A stretch of DNA of 64,000 bases from Chlorogloeopsis sp038404745 (GTDB lineage: Bacteria; Cyanobacteriota; Cyanobacteriia; Cyanobacteriales; Nostocaceae): positions 62,001 through 126,000 of the forward strand of contig NZ_JAYKTT020000030.1 of NCBI RefSeq assembly GCF_038404745.2, given 5' to 3'. A model generated the notes under the pieces. That model was not told the origin of the DNA and ran no database searches. It saw only the letters and a list, made by a program, of their open reading frames with translations. The translations under genes were made by a program, and so were the position numbers. Of this stretch, positions 37,255 through 47,358 are shown one piece after another (positions within the stretch are counted from its first letter, which is position 1; each line of letters opens with the position of its first letter).

Positions 37255-38412
37255 ATGTTTGGCGGAAAACTTCCTCTAGCGTGGCTACAAATCAAACGTG
37301 AAAAAACACGTTTAGCTGTAGCTTTAGCAGGAATTGCCTTTGCCGATATTCTCATGTTTATGCAACTCGGTTTTCGAGATTCTTTGTATTACAGTAACGT
37401 TAGATTTCATAACAGCTTACAAGGTGATATAGTTCTGATTAGTCCTCAGTCTAGCGCTCTGCTATCGCTAAAACCTTTTTCCCAACGTCGGTTATATCGA
37501 GCTTTAGATTTACCAGCAGTACAATCGGTACATCCCATATATTTGGACTATACTAGTTGGAAAAATCCTGTTACGGGAATACCCCGTAATCTTCTTGTTG
37601 TTGGTATTAATCCAACAGCTAACATATTAAAAATACCTGGATTAGAGCAGAATTTAGATAATATAAAATTACCTGATGTAGTTTTATATGATAGAGCTTC
37701 TCGGCAAGAATATGGGCCAATTGTCGCTGACTTTACTCAAGGTAAAATTGTCACCGCAGAAGTTCAAAGAAGACTGATTAAAGTAGGAGGATTATTTACA
37801 CTAGGTGCATCATTTGGTGCAGATGGAAACTTAATTACTAGTGATGTAAATTTTTTGAGAATCTTTCCCTTTCGGCAACAAGGATTAGTTAGTATTGGAC
37901 TGATTAGATTAAAACCTGGAACAAATGTAGAAACAGTTGCTAAAGATTTGAGAAATTATTTACAATCAGATGTCAAGGTGTTAACTAAGCAAGAATTTAT
38001 TGATCAAGAAAGGCAATTTTGGGCAAGCAGCACAGCAATAGGATTTATTTTCACTTTGGGGACAATCATGGGCTTTATCGTTGGAACTGTGATTGTTTAT
38101 CAAATTCTCTATACCGAAGTAGCAGATCATCTAGTTGAGTACGCGACTCTCAAAGCTATCGGTTACGAACATAAATATTTTTTAGTTGTAATTTTACAAG
38201 AAGCCCTAATTTTGGCAATTTTAGGATATTTGCCAGGATTCGCTTTTGCACTATTTTTATATCAAAAGGCTAGAGAAGCAACTCTATTACCAGTTTTTAT
38301 GAGTTTTGCACGAGCAATACAAGTACTAATTTTAACAATTATTATGTGTTTTATTTCTGGTGCAATTGCTGTCAGAAAACTACGTTCTGCCGACCCTGCG
38401 GATATTTTTTAA
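37255..38412 (+). CDS. devC: DevC-type permease of the glycolipid exporter
   Basis: A 385-residue FtsX-like permease of the DevC family. One helix lies near the N-terminus (about residues 18-40), a large periplasmic core follows (about 45-260), and three helices are at the C-terminus (about 262-290, 315-340, 352-372). The start MFGGKLPLAWLQIKREKTRL is typical of DevC. An AGGAGA ribosome binding site sits 10 bases before the ATG. It acts with DevA and DevB. The gap to devB is 85 bases, so the pair is co-transcribed. Confidence 0.9.
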   Translation: MFGGKLPLAWLQIKREKTRLAVALAGIAFADILMFMQLGFRDSLYYSNVRFHNSLQGDIVLISPQSSALLSLKPFSQRRLYRALDLPAVQSVHPIYLDYTSWKNPVTGIPRNLLVVGINPTANILKIPGLEQNLDNIKLPDVVLYDRASRQEYGPIVADFTQGKIVTAEVQRRLIKVGGLFTLGASFGADGNLITSDVNFLRIFPFRQQGLVSIGLIRLKPGTNVETVAKDLRNYLQSDVKVLTKQEFIDQERQFWASSTAIGFIFTLGTIMGFIVGTVIVYQILYTEVADHLVEYATLKAIGYEHKYFLVVILQEALILAILGYLPGFAFALFLYQKAREATLLPVFMSFARAIQVLILTIIMCFISGAIAVRKLRSADPADIF

Positions 38413-38664
38413 ATGAATTATAAATCATGAAAAGCTCTATTATTAATCAAATTAATAATTTAAATTTTTATGAGATTAAGAACATCTAAATCTACTGTAC
38501 GGCCAGGTTGGAACAAAAATCTTTATCATGATTATGAATACCTCTAAATAAACCACCTCTACTAATCACTGTCTGGGCGGGTTTAGAAGATAAATCCTTC
38601 GTTTGAACGGCAATATTATCAATAAAATCACTACCCACTAACTACTAACCACCAACTACTATCT
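38413..38664. other. devC-devA spacer with inserted dispersed repeats
   Basis: A 252-base gap inside the operon. It holds a truncated repeat start (CTACTGTACGGCCAGGTT at 38493-38510) and the MITE-like copy C. It probably remains within the devBCA transcript. Confidence 0.6.
38565..38630. repeat. MITE-like dispersed repeat, copy C
   Basis: It contains CACTGTCTGGGCGGGTTTAG, GAAGATAAATCC-TTCGTTTG and AACGGCAATATTATCAATAA, matching copy B closely and copy A in reverse. It is located within the devBCA operon between devC and devA. Confidence 0.65.
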
Positions 38665-39396
38665 ATGAAAAAAGAACCTGTAATTTCCATTAAACATCTC
38701 AATCATTACTATGGTAAGGGTGCATTGAGAAGACAGATTTTATTTGATATAAATCTGGATATTTATTCAGGAGAAATTGTAATTATGACAGGACCATCAG
38801 GTTCAGGAAAGACAACTTTACTAAGCTTGATTGGTGGTTTAAGATCTGTACAAGAAGGTAGTTTAAAATTTCTAGGTGAAGAACTGTATAGAGCTAGTCA
38901 GGCCAAACTAGTTAGCCTGCGACGTAATATTGGTTATATTTTTCAAGCTCATAACTTATTAGAGTTTTTAACCGCTAGGCAAAACGTACAAATGGCGGTA
39001 GAACTAAATAAATATATTTCTCCACAAGAAGCTATTGCTAAAGCGGAAGCGATTTTGAGATCAGTTGGTTTGGGGCCACGGGTTAACTACTATCCTGACA
39101 GTCTTTCTGGCGGACAAAAGCAAAGAATTGCGATCGCTCGCGCTTTGGTAAATAATCCTCCATTGGTTTTAGCAGACGAACCGACAGCAGCTTTAGATAA
39201 ACAATCAGGACGAGATGTTGTGGAAATAATGCAGCATCTTGCAAAAGAAAAGGGAACTTCTATCTTGTTGGTAACTCACGACAACCGAATTTTAGATATC
39301 GCTGATCGCATTGTAGAAATGGAAGATGGTATTTTAGTTCGTCAATCAAATAATACGATAGAAAGTTACGAGTCAAGAGTAAGAAAAAATAATTAA
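38665..39396 (+). CDS. devA: DevA-type ATPase of the glycolipid exporter
   Basis: A 243-residue ABC ATPase. Walker A GPSGSGKTT (about residue 44), Q-loop IFQAHNLLEFLTARQNV, signature SLSGGQKQRIAIARAL, Walker B LVLADEPTAALD and His in LLVTHDNRI are present. The Q-loop segment AHNLLEFLTA is typical of DevA. It powers DevBC export of heterocyst glycolipids across the envelope. It is the last gene of the unit, followed by a strong palindrome. Confidence 0.9.
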   Translation: MKKEPVISIKHLNHYYGKGALRRQILFDINLDIYSGEIVIMTGPSGSGKTTLLSLIGGLRSVQEGSLKFLGEELYRASQAKLVSLRRNIGYIFQAHNLLEFLTARQNVQMAVELNKYISPQEAIAKAEAILRSVGLGPRVNYYPDSLSGGQKQRIAIARALVNNPPLVLADEPTAALDKQSGRDVVEIMQHLAKEKGTSILLVTHDNRILDIADRIVEMEDGILVRQSNNTIESYESRVRKNN

Positions 39397-39413
39397 TGAG
39401 TAGACATTGATTA

Positions 39414-39444
39414 GTACAGACGCGAAGAACCGAAGCGTCTGTAC
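39414..39444 (+). terminator. Palindrome closing the devBCA unit
   Basis: GTACAGACGC (39414-39423) and GCGTCTGTAC (39435-39444) form a perfect 10-bp stem with an 11-base loop, 18 bases after the devA stop. The same stem type occurs as a dispersed cyanobacterial palindrome; there is no T-tract. Confidence 0.5.
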
Positions 39445-39485
39445 ATTAGTAAGAGTTTGAGTCATTGTTTACATTGCAGCTTTTG

Positions 39486-40262
39486 CTATTTTAAAGAGTT
39501 TGGTTGACGGCTAGTGCGGAAAGTCACATTCACACCCTCATTCGATTGCTCTAGTACTAGCAGAGGAGTCGGTTTAGCTTTTTGATCCCAATGCATATAG
39601 GCAACTCTGCCTTGAATTGTCGGTTGCCAATTATCCTCCTCGTCTATAGGACTGAGGTAAGTTTCAATACAGTCTATAATTTGGCTAATTGTGGCAGAAG
39701 TAGGTTGGGTTGGTAACTTCATTAATCGGATTTGAACACGAAACAAAACTCGCTTCGTAATATTTGGTACATTGCCAGTCTCATACTCAACATCAAACAT
39801 TTCATCCACCTGTCGTCCGGCATTACTGGCAATACCCACTACCCCTTGTTGAGCTTGATTGGGGCGCAGTGCTTGAGAAATTTTGTCTTTAATTTTGATT
39901 TTAATTTGATTAACAATAGCAAAATGAAATACCTCCTCTGACATCCGCATTCGCAGATAATCTAGGTTAAATTCCCGTGAGTTGATTAAATCAGGATTAG
40001 TCTCCATTTTGCGGATCGTTTCTAAAGCTAATTTAAACTTTTTCTCTATTTCCCGTGTCCGAAATTGTTCAAATTTAATTTTTTTCTTTAGCTTACTTAT
40101 CTTGATATTGCCAAAGATGATCAAACCAATCACAAGCAAGGCTAAACCTCCACTAGTTGCTACCAATATTGGCGGCAATTGTAGTTCACTTGCGGCAACT
40201 TGCTGAGAAATATTTTTAGCCTTTGTTCCAGGATATTGGGCAATAAATTTAAAAGCTGACAT
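39486..40262 (-). CDS. Conserved hypothetical protein with one membrane helix
   Basis: A 258-residue unknown. A membrane helix (about residues 31-51, LPPILVATSGGLALLVIGLI) is followed by a basic coiled-coil stretch (KISKLKKKIKFEQF) and a soluble domain (about 80-258) with no motif I recognise. The N-terminus faces outside or is a short lumenal tail, so the bulk may be cytoplasmic. It is convergent with devA and not in an obvious operon. Confidence 0.75.
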   Translation of the reverse strand: MSAFKFIAQYPGTKAKNISQQVAASELQLPPILVATSGGLALLVIGLIIFGNIKISKLKKKIKFEQFRTREIEKKFKLALETIRKMETNPDLINSREFNLDYLRMRMSEEVFHFAIVNQIKIKIKDKISQALRPNQAQQGVVGIASNAGRQVDEMFDVEYETGNVPNITKRVLFRVQIRLMKLPTQPTSATISQIIDCIETYLSPIDEEDNWQPTIQGRVAYMHWDQKAKPTPLLVLEQSNEGVNVTFRTSRQPNSLK

Positions 40263-40359
40263 GGTGAGTACATAAAAATACTTGGCTTCTGATTTTTAGG
40301 ATGCCCAAATCTCCGATCTGTTTTTGCGGTATCACTGCTATTTTTACAGAGTTGTAGGT

Positions 40360-40432
40360 GGAGGGGACAGGGAACAAGAAGACAAGGAGAAGAATTTTTC
40401 TACAGTTTCACTCTCCCCTCCTCGAATTACCG
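40360..40432. repeat. Purine/pyrimidine foldback repeat, intergenic copy
   Basis: GGAGGGGACAGGGAACAAGA and further G/A-rich sequence, an A/T centre, then CACTCTCCCCTCCTCG. It has the same layout as the inserts in coding sequences elsewhere in the window. Confidence 0.5.
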
Positions 40433-40656
40433 AATGGCAATGTCCGAAACTAATACCAATTTAAAAAATGATTGCGACAGATGCATTCATCAAACCCAGA
40501 CATAGAAGGCAATTTCCAATCAAATCGTATAAAAAACTACCCCTTGTCTTCCTTGCACGCAAAAGTTTGGAAGGAAAGATGAGGGGTAGGGAGCGATCAC
40601 TCCTAAAGTGACAAATACAGTTTTGAGTGGCAGTAAGTTGCTGCACTCAAAGGAAT

Positions 40657-41490
40657 TTAAGCACGAGCTGGTTCAACGCGAGCATAGAAAATGCCACGAA
40701 CTTTGACTTCCTCTGGCTCGTCAGCACCTAAATCGGTATCAGAGGGCTGTTCGCTCTCAAAAGTACCTGCAATCTCACCAGTACCACTATCTACTTTGGC
40801 TATGGAAAGAGAAATCTTGCCTTCGAGCACATCAGCACGCTTAACATTGGCGCGAAGGAGTTCTTCTTCATCAGATTGGGCAGGAAGAGCCACAGCGTTG
40901 TCATAACCACTGGCAACACCACGTCCTTTGGGATCGAGGAAAGTAGCACCACGATAGGAAGGTACTCTGAAAGAGCCTTCAAAATCAGTGGAAGTATTAA
41001 TGCTAGTCATACCAGGTTGTGATTGAGCAACCAAACCTTTGACTGTAAACAAGAAAGGCACCATTTCACCACCAGGTAGCTTGACGGTAGCAGCCTGGAA
41101 GTCAAAACCATCTTTTTCCACGAAGGTGAGGCTACCGTCTGAGTTCACTTTCAGATCACCTTGAATCTGATCGAGTGAGTAGGTTTTACGAGTCAATAGT
41201 TTGCCAGCAATATATTGTGGTTTTTGCCGTTTATTAGTAGGTTCTCCTTTTACAAAGAATTGGGTTGGTTCTAAACAAAGTTCTTTTATGATGTAAGACT
41301 GTCCGGCATCAATGGGAATGGAGCCGCGACTTGTTTCTGTTAGTTGAGGGCACTTGTTAGCCAAGCCAGTGCCTTTGATTTGGTCGTAAGTAAGTAAATC
41401 TGTACTACCAGCAGCAGGGCCTTCACTACAAGCAGTTAGTACTCCCAAGCACAAAGCCAAGAGTGCAACAATTACAGCGCGAAACCTCAT
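40657..41490 (-). CDS. psbO: Photosystem II manganese-stabilising protein PsbO
   Basis: A 277-residue extrinsic PSII subunit that stabilises the Mn4CaO5 cluster on the lumenal side. The signal peptide MRFRAVIVALLALCLGVLTA is followed by Cys. The mature part has the family pattern DLLTYDQIKGTGLANKCPQL, the second disulfide Cys in IKELCLEPT, and the conserved GDLKVNSDGSLTFVEKDGFD and GRGVASGYDNAVALPA blocks. I start it at ATG 41490, directly before the signal peptide; upstream residues in the frame are not PsbO-like. It is monocistronic. Confidence 0.97.
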   Translation of the reverse strand: MRFRAVIVALLALCLGVLTACSEGPAAGSTDLLTYDQIKGTGLANKCPQLTETSRGSIPIDAGQSYIIKELCLEPTQFFVKGEPTNKRQKPQYIAGKLLTRKTYSLDQIQGDLKVNSDGSLTFVEKDGFDFQAATVKLPGGEMVPFLFTVKGLVAQSQPGMTSINTSTDFEGSFRVPSYRGATFLDPKGRGVASGYDNAVALPAQSDEEELLRANVKRADVLEGKISLSIAKVDSGTGEIAGTFESEQPSDTDLGADEPEEVKVRGIFYARVEPARA

Positions 41491-41742
41491 GGTCAACCTC
41501 AATGTCAAAAATGAATATCTAATGGTTTTCGTTTGGGCGTATGAATGAGTACGCCCCAGCACACCAGGACGCGAACATATACCTCAAAGGAGGATACAAG
41601 CATAGACTTGCGAATGCTTTCCTGAAGCTGAGAACAGCTATAATTGCCGTTGCTGCAACTTTTTTGGACAGCTTCCAGATGTCCGTAAGTGCTGCTAATA
41701 GGTTTACCTTTGTGGTATAACCTTTGTCGTTATGCGTGACGT

Positions 41743-41925
41743 ATGTGTCGCCACTATATACAACCCATTTTGTTATGGGGAGATCAGCCAGATCATACGA
41801 TTTTTTTTAACTCAAAATCAAAGCGCTCTAATATTTGTCAAGAATGCTGGGATCGCATTGAGCTAATTAATAACTCTACCAAACATAATCCACTCTTGCT
41901 CATCAATCGGAGTAATGGGCTGTAG
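41743..41925 (+). CDS. Possible small Cys-rich protein
   Basis: A 60-residue ORF with an ATG start, N-terminal MCRHY and a CQEC pair near residue 35, so a small metal-binding fold is conceivable. It lies divergent from psbO. I do not recognise a family, no clear ribosome binding site is visible, and the length is close to chance, so confidence is low. Confidence 0.3.
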   Translation: MCRHYIQPILLWGDQPDHTIFFNSKSKRSNICQECWDRIELINNSTKHNPLLLINRSNGL

Positions 41926-42033
41926 GTACAAATGCGGTTTTAGTCTGCTTTGACAAAAATAGGTTCAATGGTGAACAAAAGAAAGTAAAAAATCTTCGGT
42001 AAATTTATTTAGTCCTGATTTACATAAGGTGGC

Positions 42034-42372
42034 ATGAAAAACGGCAGAATTTTTGAGCCAGAGAAATTATTTGGCAAGCTGCAAGATATTGCAACGGAAG
42101 TACATAATGCAGTGCTATTTTGTCAAGGGGATACTATAGCTCTTTTAGCTTTACTGCGGCAGTTAGAACAACTACACCGAGAGATTCGGGATGGAGCTTT
42201 TCAAGAAAGTTTACCTAACAATCGTCAGGCACTTTACTCACTGTTAAAGGATATTGAGTCTGAAGGTGGATGGCCCTATATCGAGCGAATGAAGCTGCAA
42301 GAATTTTTAACAAATTTGCCACAAGAAGTAGCCCAACAAGAGGAGTGGGGAAGCGACAGAATCAGCGAATAG
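42034..42372 (+). CDS. Small conserved hypothetical protein
   Basis: A 112-residue acidic, mostly helical protein without signal peptide or membrane helix. Helices are suggested at about residues 8-25, 32-52, 65-78 and 84-98. It ends in an acidic Glu/Gln-rich tail. ATAAGGTGGC precedes the ATG and could serve as ribosome binding site. It has no obvious partner gene and I cannot assign a function. Confidence 0.65.
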   Translation: MKNGRIFEPEKLFGKLQDIATEVHNAVLFCQGDTIALLALLRQLEQLHREIRDGAFQESLPNNRQALYSLLKDIESEGGWPYIERMKLQEFLTNLPQEVAQQEEWGSDRISE

Positions 42373-43459
42373 TATAGTTTTTCTCATCTTTACTTTTTAA
42401 TTTCGCGCTGGGTGGTAACACCATCACAAAGTATGCGATCGCGCTGTTCGATAATTGGGGTTGTGCTAAAAATTATTACTTACCTAGTTGCAACCACGTA
42501 CTAGCAAGCTATTAAAAACAGGTAACTCTCAACAGAGAAATAAATATTTTCATTCTCTCTGTGGACAGTTACTTGTAAATGTCTAGTTAGGAATCTATGT
42601 GAGGAAAAATGTTGCAAATCTCATGTTACTCATCTAGTTAAAAGTACTTTTATATACATAAATTTTAATCAAGGCACGCAATCGTCAAAATAGTTTGTTG
42701 CAAAAAATACTCATTTTTTAAGTTAATTACCATAGGTTAAGTCTCGTACTGAGTCAAACAATGTATCATTTGACTAAATACAGTATATTTATATTTGATC
42801 TACTGCTTGGAATTTTATCAATCGCAAGCCTATGACTTCATTTTCAGTTTTAAGTGTAAGCTCAACAAAAACAACATTTTAGGTTGCTATTGCTACAAAA
42901 GTAGCTAAAAATGTATAATGACGTCTCGTTAAGTCATTTTTTTGATATAAAAGTAACTATTTTAAAAATCAAGTTGTATTATGAACTTTTATAAACCGAT
43001 ATAAATCTTTTATTGTAGAGCCGTAAATACAACATATAATATCTTGTTGTAATTTATACTTAGTAAGTTTCTACTAAGTGTTTTGTCGTGGTTAGCACTT
43101 ACTTGACAAATTTTAAATCAGAGTATAATTGTGTCGCACTTCCTAAATTTTGCCTGTTAGAGGGTAGTCGTCATCATCGCATCTGATTTGTCAATACTTG
43201 AGGTACAGCCGTTCTGTGGAACGATGGCTATCGCCCCACAGCAATGAGGCTAAATTCAATTTAGAATAAACGCCGCAAACTTGAATAGTAAAGAATCTCA
43301 GTACCACAATCCTTGTTTGGTTGCTGTAAAGTGTTACTACATCAAAACAAATCTTGAGAAAGACATCTCTACCCTCAGCAGACAGGTTTGCTGCGATTAC
43401 TGAATGACAGGAGCATAAGAACAATTTGGAATTTGGAATAAAGTGTGTAAGAGGTTTGA
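42373..43459. other. Long AT-rich spacer before ftsQ
   Basis: 1087 bases without a credible gene. The region is very AT-rich around 42600-43120, with short direct and inverted words but no tRNA, terminator or repeat that I recognise. A chance GTA-N8-TAC sits at 42644-42657 without a matching -10 box. Confidence 0.5.
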
Positions 43460-44305
43460 ATGGCTGGTATAGTATCAGTTTCTCGTAAAGTTCTAGCCGG
43501 GCGACGTAAGAAGTTACGTCAAAAGCGACAGGCGAAAATTTTTCAAGCTATTTGGAGAACTCTCGCCGTTACGGGTTTAGCAAGTAGTTTGCTGTGGGTA
43601 ACGCTTCAACCAATTTGGGTTCTCAAAAATTCCAACGACATAGTAATTTCAGGCAATCAATTACTTTCGGATGAGGCTGTAGAGTCTTTTTTGAAGCTCT
43701 CTTATCCTCAGTCTTTGTGGCGAATCCAACCATCTCGAATTGCATCTTCATTGCAGCAGCAACCGACTATTGCACAAGCGATCGTAAGTCGTCGTCTTTT
43801 TCCTCCCGGATTAGTAGTGCAAATTCACGAAAGAATACCTGTGGCAGTTGCTCAAGTGCATCGAGAACAGGCAAAAAGTACTAATGACAACAAAAAAGTA
43901 TCTGTGAGTTTACTAGATGCCCATGGAGTAGTCATGCCTCTAGAACAATTTACTTCACTCAATTCCACAGTGAAAGTACCATCTTTAAAAGTAATTGGAT
44001 CGCCAGAACACTACCGTCCTTACTGGGCTGAACTATATCTAGCTATAAGTCAATCTGCTGTAAAAGTAATAGAGATTGACTGGCAAGATCCAACAAATTT
44101 AATTTTGAAAACAGAAATAGGTAAGGTACATTTCGGTGTTCCTAGTTCCCGATTACCTGAACAAATCAAATTACTAGCTCAGATGCGCCATTTACCCTTA
44201 CAACTCAGTCCCAATCAAATAGATTATATAGATCTGAAAAATCCAGATCATCCAATAGTACAAATGAACCAAAAGCCAAGAAAAATTAATTCCAGGACTC
44301 CCTAA
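43460..44305 (+). CDS. ftsQ: Cell division protein FtsQ (DivIB-like)
   Basis: A 281-residue bitopic division protein. A basic cytoplasmic N-terminus (RRKKLRQKRQAK) leads into one membrane helix (about residues 33-52). A POTRA domain (about 57-130: IVISGNQLLSDEAVESFLKL) and a beta domain follow. In cyanobacteria FtsQ links ZipN and other divisome parts to septal wall synthesis. It is followed by ftsZ after a 1-kb spacer, the usual gene order. Confidence 0.9.
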   Translation: MAGIVSVSRKVLAGRRKKLRQKRQAKIFQAIWRTLAVTGLASSLLWVTLQPIWVLKNSNDIVISGNQLLSDEAVESFLKLSYPQSLWRIQPSRIASSLQQQPTIAQAIVSRRLFPPGLVVQIHERIPVAVAQVHREQAKSTNDNKKVSVSLLDAHGVVMPLEQFTSLNSTVKVPSLKVIGSPEHYRPYWAELYLAISQSAVKVIEIDWQDPTNLILKTEIGKVHFGVPSSRLPEQIKLLAQMRHLPLQLSPNQIDYIDLKNPDHPIVQMNQKPRKINSRTP

Positions 44306-45360
44306 AAACATTTGTATTTTTAATGTAAAAAAGACTTCTAATTAATAAAGAAGTTTTATGCTGATAAATATTATTTATTAATTTTGCTTGTATAGGACTC
44401 CATGCAATAATCAGCACCAACTTCTAATTAGAATAGTGAAGAATCATCACAAAACATCTCTACTTTTACAAAGAAAGCTCTTGTTGTTTATGCCCCAATA
44501 CCTGATTAAAAGGTGCAAACTTTACGCGGTTGTTCAATTTATCTAGAGAACCTACAGGAGTATTTCAGGTATGTGTTTAGCTAAGTTTGGGTGTAAATAA
44601 AGCAAATCAAACCTCAATTAATCGGGTGATAAATACCAAATCGAATTAGTTTTTTTGTTTATTTAGTTGAAGGGTAGGTAAAAATAAAAAAAAATTGTAT
44701 TTTTGAGTTGCTATCCCCCTCATTGAGGAATCCAATTGAACATATTATTAAGACAGGCAAGATGTACCTTGGCGTGTCTGAGCAAGTAATATATATTTAC
44801 AAGTAATATAAGTAGTTATTACGTACTGAAATACTTTTTACTGTGAAAAGTGTATAAAGAGAAACGAAAATATTACGGGTAAAGTTTAAAAGCAATCACA
44901 AGCAATAAATAATTACTTTGTAATAGCTCTTAGTTTAGTGAATTTCTCATACTTTATACAAAAAACACTAGTAGTTATTGTGAGTAAAGAAAAAAACAAA
45001 ATTAACAACTGTAAAATTAATAGGCCGTGTAAATTACCAGTAGCAACAAGGAGATGTTATTGGAATTACCAAAGGCATACCGAGCAAAATCAGCAAAAAA
45101 GCAGTGAAGATATTAATAGCCGACGGAAGTTATACAGGTCAATTTCAGGTAAATATGGGTATACTTCTCTAGAATTCGCTAGGCAAACAGGTGCCTTGCT
45201 CATTGATCTCATAGTAAATTTTCGCGCCTCCAATCCTGAAAGGGTTGGAATTAGTGAGAACAAGAAAGAACAATGCTACAGATTGTGGCAGCGTCAAACT
45301 ATAGTTGACTCTTAGGTGAATAACACCTTAAAAAGTCGTTTATCTACCTTTGTGAATCCA
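44306..45360. other. ftsQ-ftsZ spacer
   Basis: 1055 bases. A weak hairpin at 44334-44354 (ACTTCT/AGAAGT then TTTT) may terminate ftsQ. The rest should hold ftsZ promoters. One frame at about 45055-45170 reads like a protein fragment bounded by stops (see findings). Confidence 0.5.
44334..44354 (+). terminator. Weak terminator-like hairpin after ftsQ
   Basis: ACTTCT pairs with AGAAGT around a 9-base A/T loop and is followed by four T, 29 bases after the ftsQ stop. It has only a 6-bp stem. Confidence 0.35.
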
Positions 45361-46650
45361 ATGACACTTGATAATATCCAAGGGCTTACCTATAGAAACT
45401 CTCAGTCTCCAGGACAGTCTGCTTTCTCGCTGGCAGTAAACTCTGCTAATCCCTTTAATCACTCAGGGTTGAACTTTGGGCAAAACAACGACAGCAAGAA
45501 GATTCCTAACGAGGATACTCGAATCGGTGACATTGTTCCAGGCCGGGTTGCCAACATCAAAGTGATTGGTGTTGGTGGTGGTGGTAGCAATGCCGTTAAC
45601 CGCATGATCGCTTCTGATGTATCTGGGGTAGAATTTTGGTCAATTAACACCGATGCCCAAGCTTTAACTCTGGCAGCAGCTCCAAGTCGCTTACAAATTG
45701 GGCAGAAACTCACGCGTGGTTTGGGAGCAGGTGGCAATCCTGCTATCGGTCAAAAGGCTGCTGAGGAGTCGCGCGACGAGATTGCAACGGCTTTAGAAGG
45801 TGCAGACTTAGTTTTTATCACTGCTGGCATGGGGGGTGGAACTGGAACTGGTGCAGCACCAATTGTGGCGGAAGTAGCGAAAGAAATGGGCGCTCTCACT
45901 GTTGGTGTGGTAACACGTCCATTTATTTTTGAAGGACGTCGTCGCACTAGTCAGGCAGAGCAAGGTATTGAAGGGCTGAAAAGTCGTGTAGATACATTGA
46001 TTATTATCCCTAACAACAAGCTTTTAGAAGTGATCCCAGAACAAACACCGATGCAGGAGGCTTTTCGTTACGCAGATGATGTGCTACGGCAAGGTGTACA
46101 AGGCATATCTGATATCATTACGATCCCCGGTTTAATCAACGTTGACTTTGCAGATGTACGAGCAGTGATGGCAGATGCGGGATCGGCTCTGATGGGGATC
46201 GGAATTGGTTCTGGAAAATCGAGAGCGAGAGAAGCAGCGATCGCTGCTATTTCTTCACCATTGCTTGAAAGTTCAATTGAGGGAGCCAGAGGCGTCGTCT
46301 TTAATATTACTGGTGGTAGTGACTTGACTCTTCACGAGGTAAACGCAGCAGCAGAAACTATCTATGAAGTCGTTGATCCAAACGCCAATATTATCTTTGG
46401 AGCAGTGATTGACGATAGGCTTCAAGGCGAAGTTAGACTTACTGTCATTGCTACTGGATTTACAGGCGAAGTACAAACAGCCCAACAACCAAACGTCACC
46501 CAAAACCGGGTAGTACAACCCCCACAATCAAGACGCCCAATGCCACAACCTCCAGCAGCTAATCCTCCTACCCAAGTTCCGGAGCCGAAAGAAAAATCGA
46601 TATTGGATATTCCTGACTTCCTACGAAATCGACGACCACCACGCAATTAA
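45361..46650 (+). CDS. ftsZ: Cell division GTPase FtsZ
   Basis: A 429-residue tubulin-like GTPase that polymerises into the division ring. The tubulin signature GGGTGTGAAP, the opening VIGVGGGGSNAVNRMI and the T7 loop NVDFADVRAVM are intact. The C-terminal linker is Pro/Gln-rich and ends in the conserved peptide ILDIPDFLRNRR, which binds partner proteins. The N-terminal extension of about 60 residues before the GTPase core is typical of filamentous heterocystous species. ATG at 45361 (MTLDNIQ) matches the family start; a GTG 15 codons upstream also exists. Confidence 0.97.
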   Translation: MTLDNIQGLTYRNSQSPGQSAFSLAVNSANPFNHSGLNFGQNNDSKKIPNEDTRIGDIVPGRVANIKVIGVGGGGSNAVNRMIASDVSGVEFWSINTDAQALTLAAAPSRLQIGQKLTRGLGAGGNPAIGQKAAEESRDEIATALEGADLVFITAGMGGGTGTGAAPIVAEVAKEMGALTVGVVTRPFIFEGRRRTSQAEQGIEGLKSRVDTLIIIPNNKLLEVIPEQTPMQEAFRYADDVLRQGVQGISDIITIPGLINVDFADVRAVMADAGSALMGIGIGSGKSRAREAAIAAISSPLLESSIEGARGVVFNITGGSDLTLHEVNAAAETIYEVVDPNANIIFGAVIDDRLQGEVRLTVIATGFTGEVQTAQQPNVTQNRVVQPPQSRRPMPQPPAANPPTQVPEPKEKSILDIPDFLRNRRPPRN

Positions 46651-47358
46651 GCTGTTAATAACTGCTTGTTTGATAGCTTATAGCCATTCTATTAAAATAT
46701 CATTTTTTTACCAGGGGCAGGGATAAGCTACTTAGTGCCATCCCTTAGTTGTCAATCACTGGCAAAACTCATCTCTACCACAAACATACCAAAATTACTT
46801 GGACAAAGAGTTTTGACAATAAAGTTTCTCTTCTAGCCCCATGATCACTTGTCTGAGTAGGGGAAATTTACCCAACTATGAAGGCGAGATTCCTACATGT
46901 ACATAGTCTATATTTTCAACGATGCCTGTATATGGTTGGAATCGGCACAGTTCTTAATCCGAATAGACATTCATTTTGTCATCTTTAAGGACTAAGTCAT
47001 TTCCTACCAGATCGGGCGAAATTGCAGTGTTTGTTGACGCTGTAACTTTCAATCTGTTGTTAATGATTAACTATTGCTGGGTCAAAAGAAATTACGTAGA
47101 TCTAACCCTAGCAAAACAAAGCCCACTTTTAGCAAAGTAGCTAAGGTGAACATGATTGTAATTTTGTGTCAAGGATTAAATAAAGAAGGCTGACCGTAGA
47201 AAACCAGGAAGTCAATCGACTATGAGTTGATAGTAATTTTCTGGTCAGCAATTTAGAGCAGCTAACTGATAGAGTTTGCGCAGGTAAGTTTTAGTTTTAT
47301 ACGTAAATTGTTATCCATACGCAAAGAATGGCAAGCAAGAATCAAATATAAATTATTT
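46651..47358. other. Spacer between ftsZ and gshB
   Basis: A 708-base region between convergent genes with no credible ORF, RNA gene or repeat that I can identify. Confidence 0.5.

Noticed and set aside
42644..42657. GTA-N8-TAC resembling an NtcA site
   Set aside because: Very AT-rich surroundings make chance likely, there is no TAN3T box at the right spacing, and the next gene (ftsQ) is 800 bases away.
43191..43424. 77-codon minus-strand ORF upstream of ftsQ
   Set aside because: No family, no ribosome binding site, and it lies in the ftsQ upstream region. Probably chance.
44938..45315. 125-codon ORF directly before ftsZ
   Set aside because: Its sequence is rich in Asn, Lys and Arg and has no domain; it overlaps the region where ftsZ promoters lie. 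It looks like a chance ORF, although another frame in it is protein-like.
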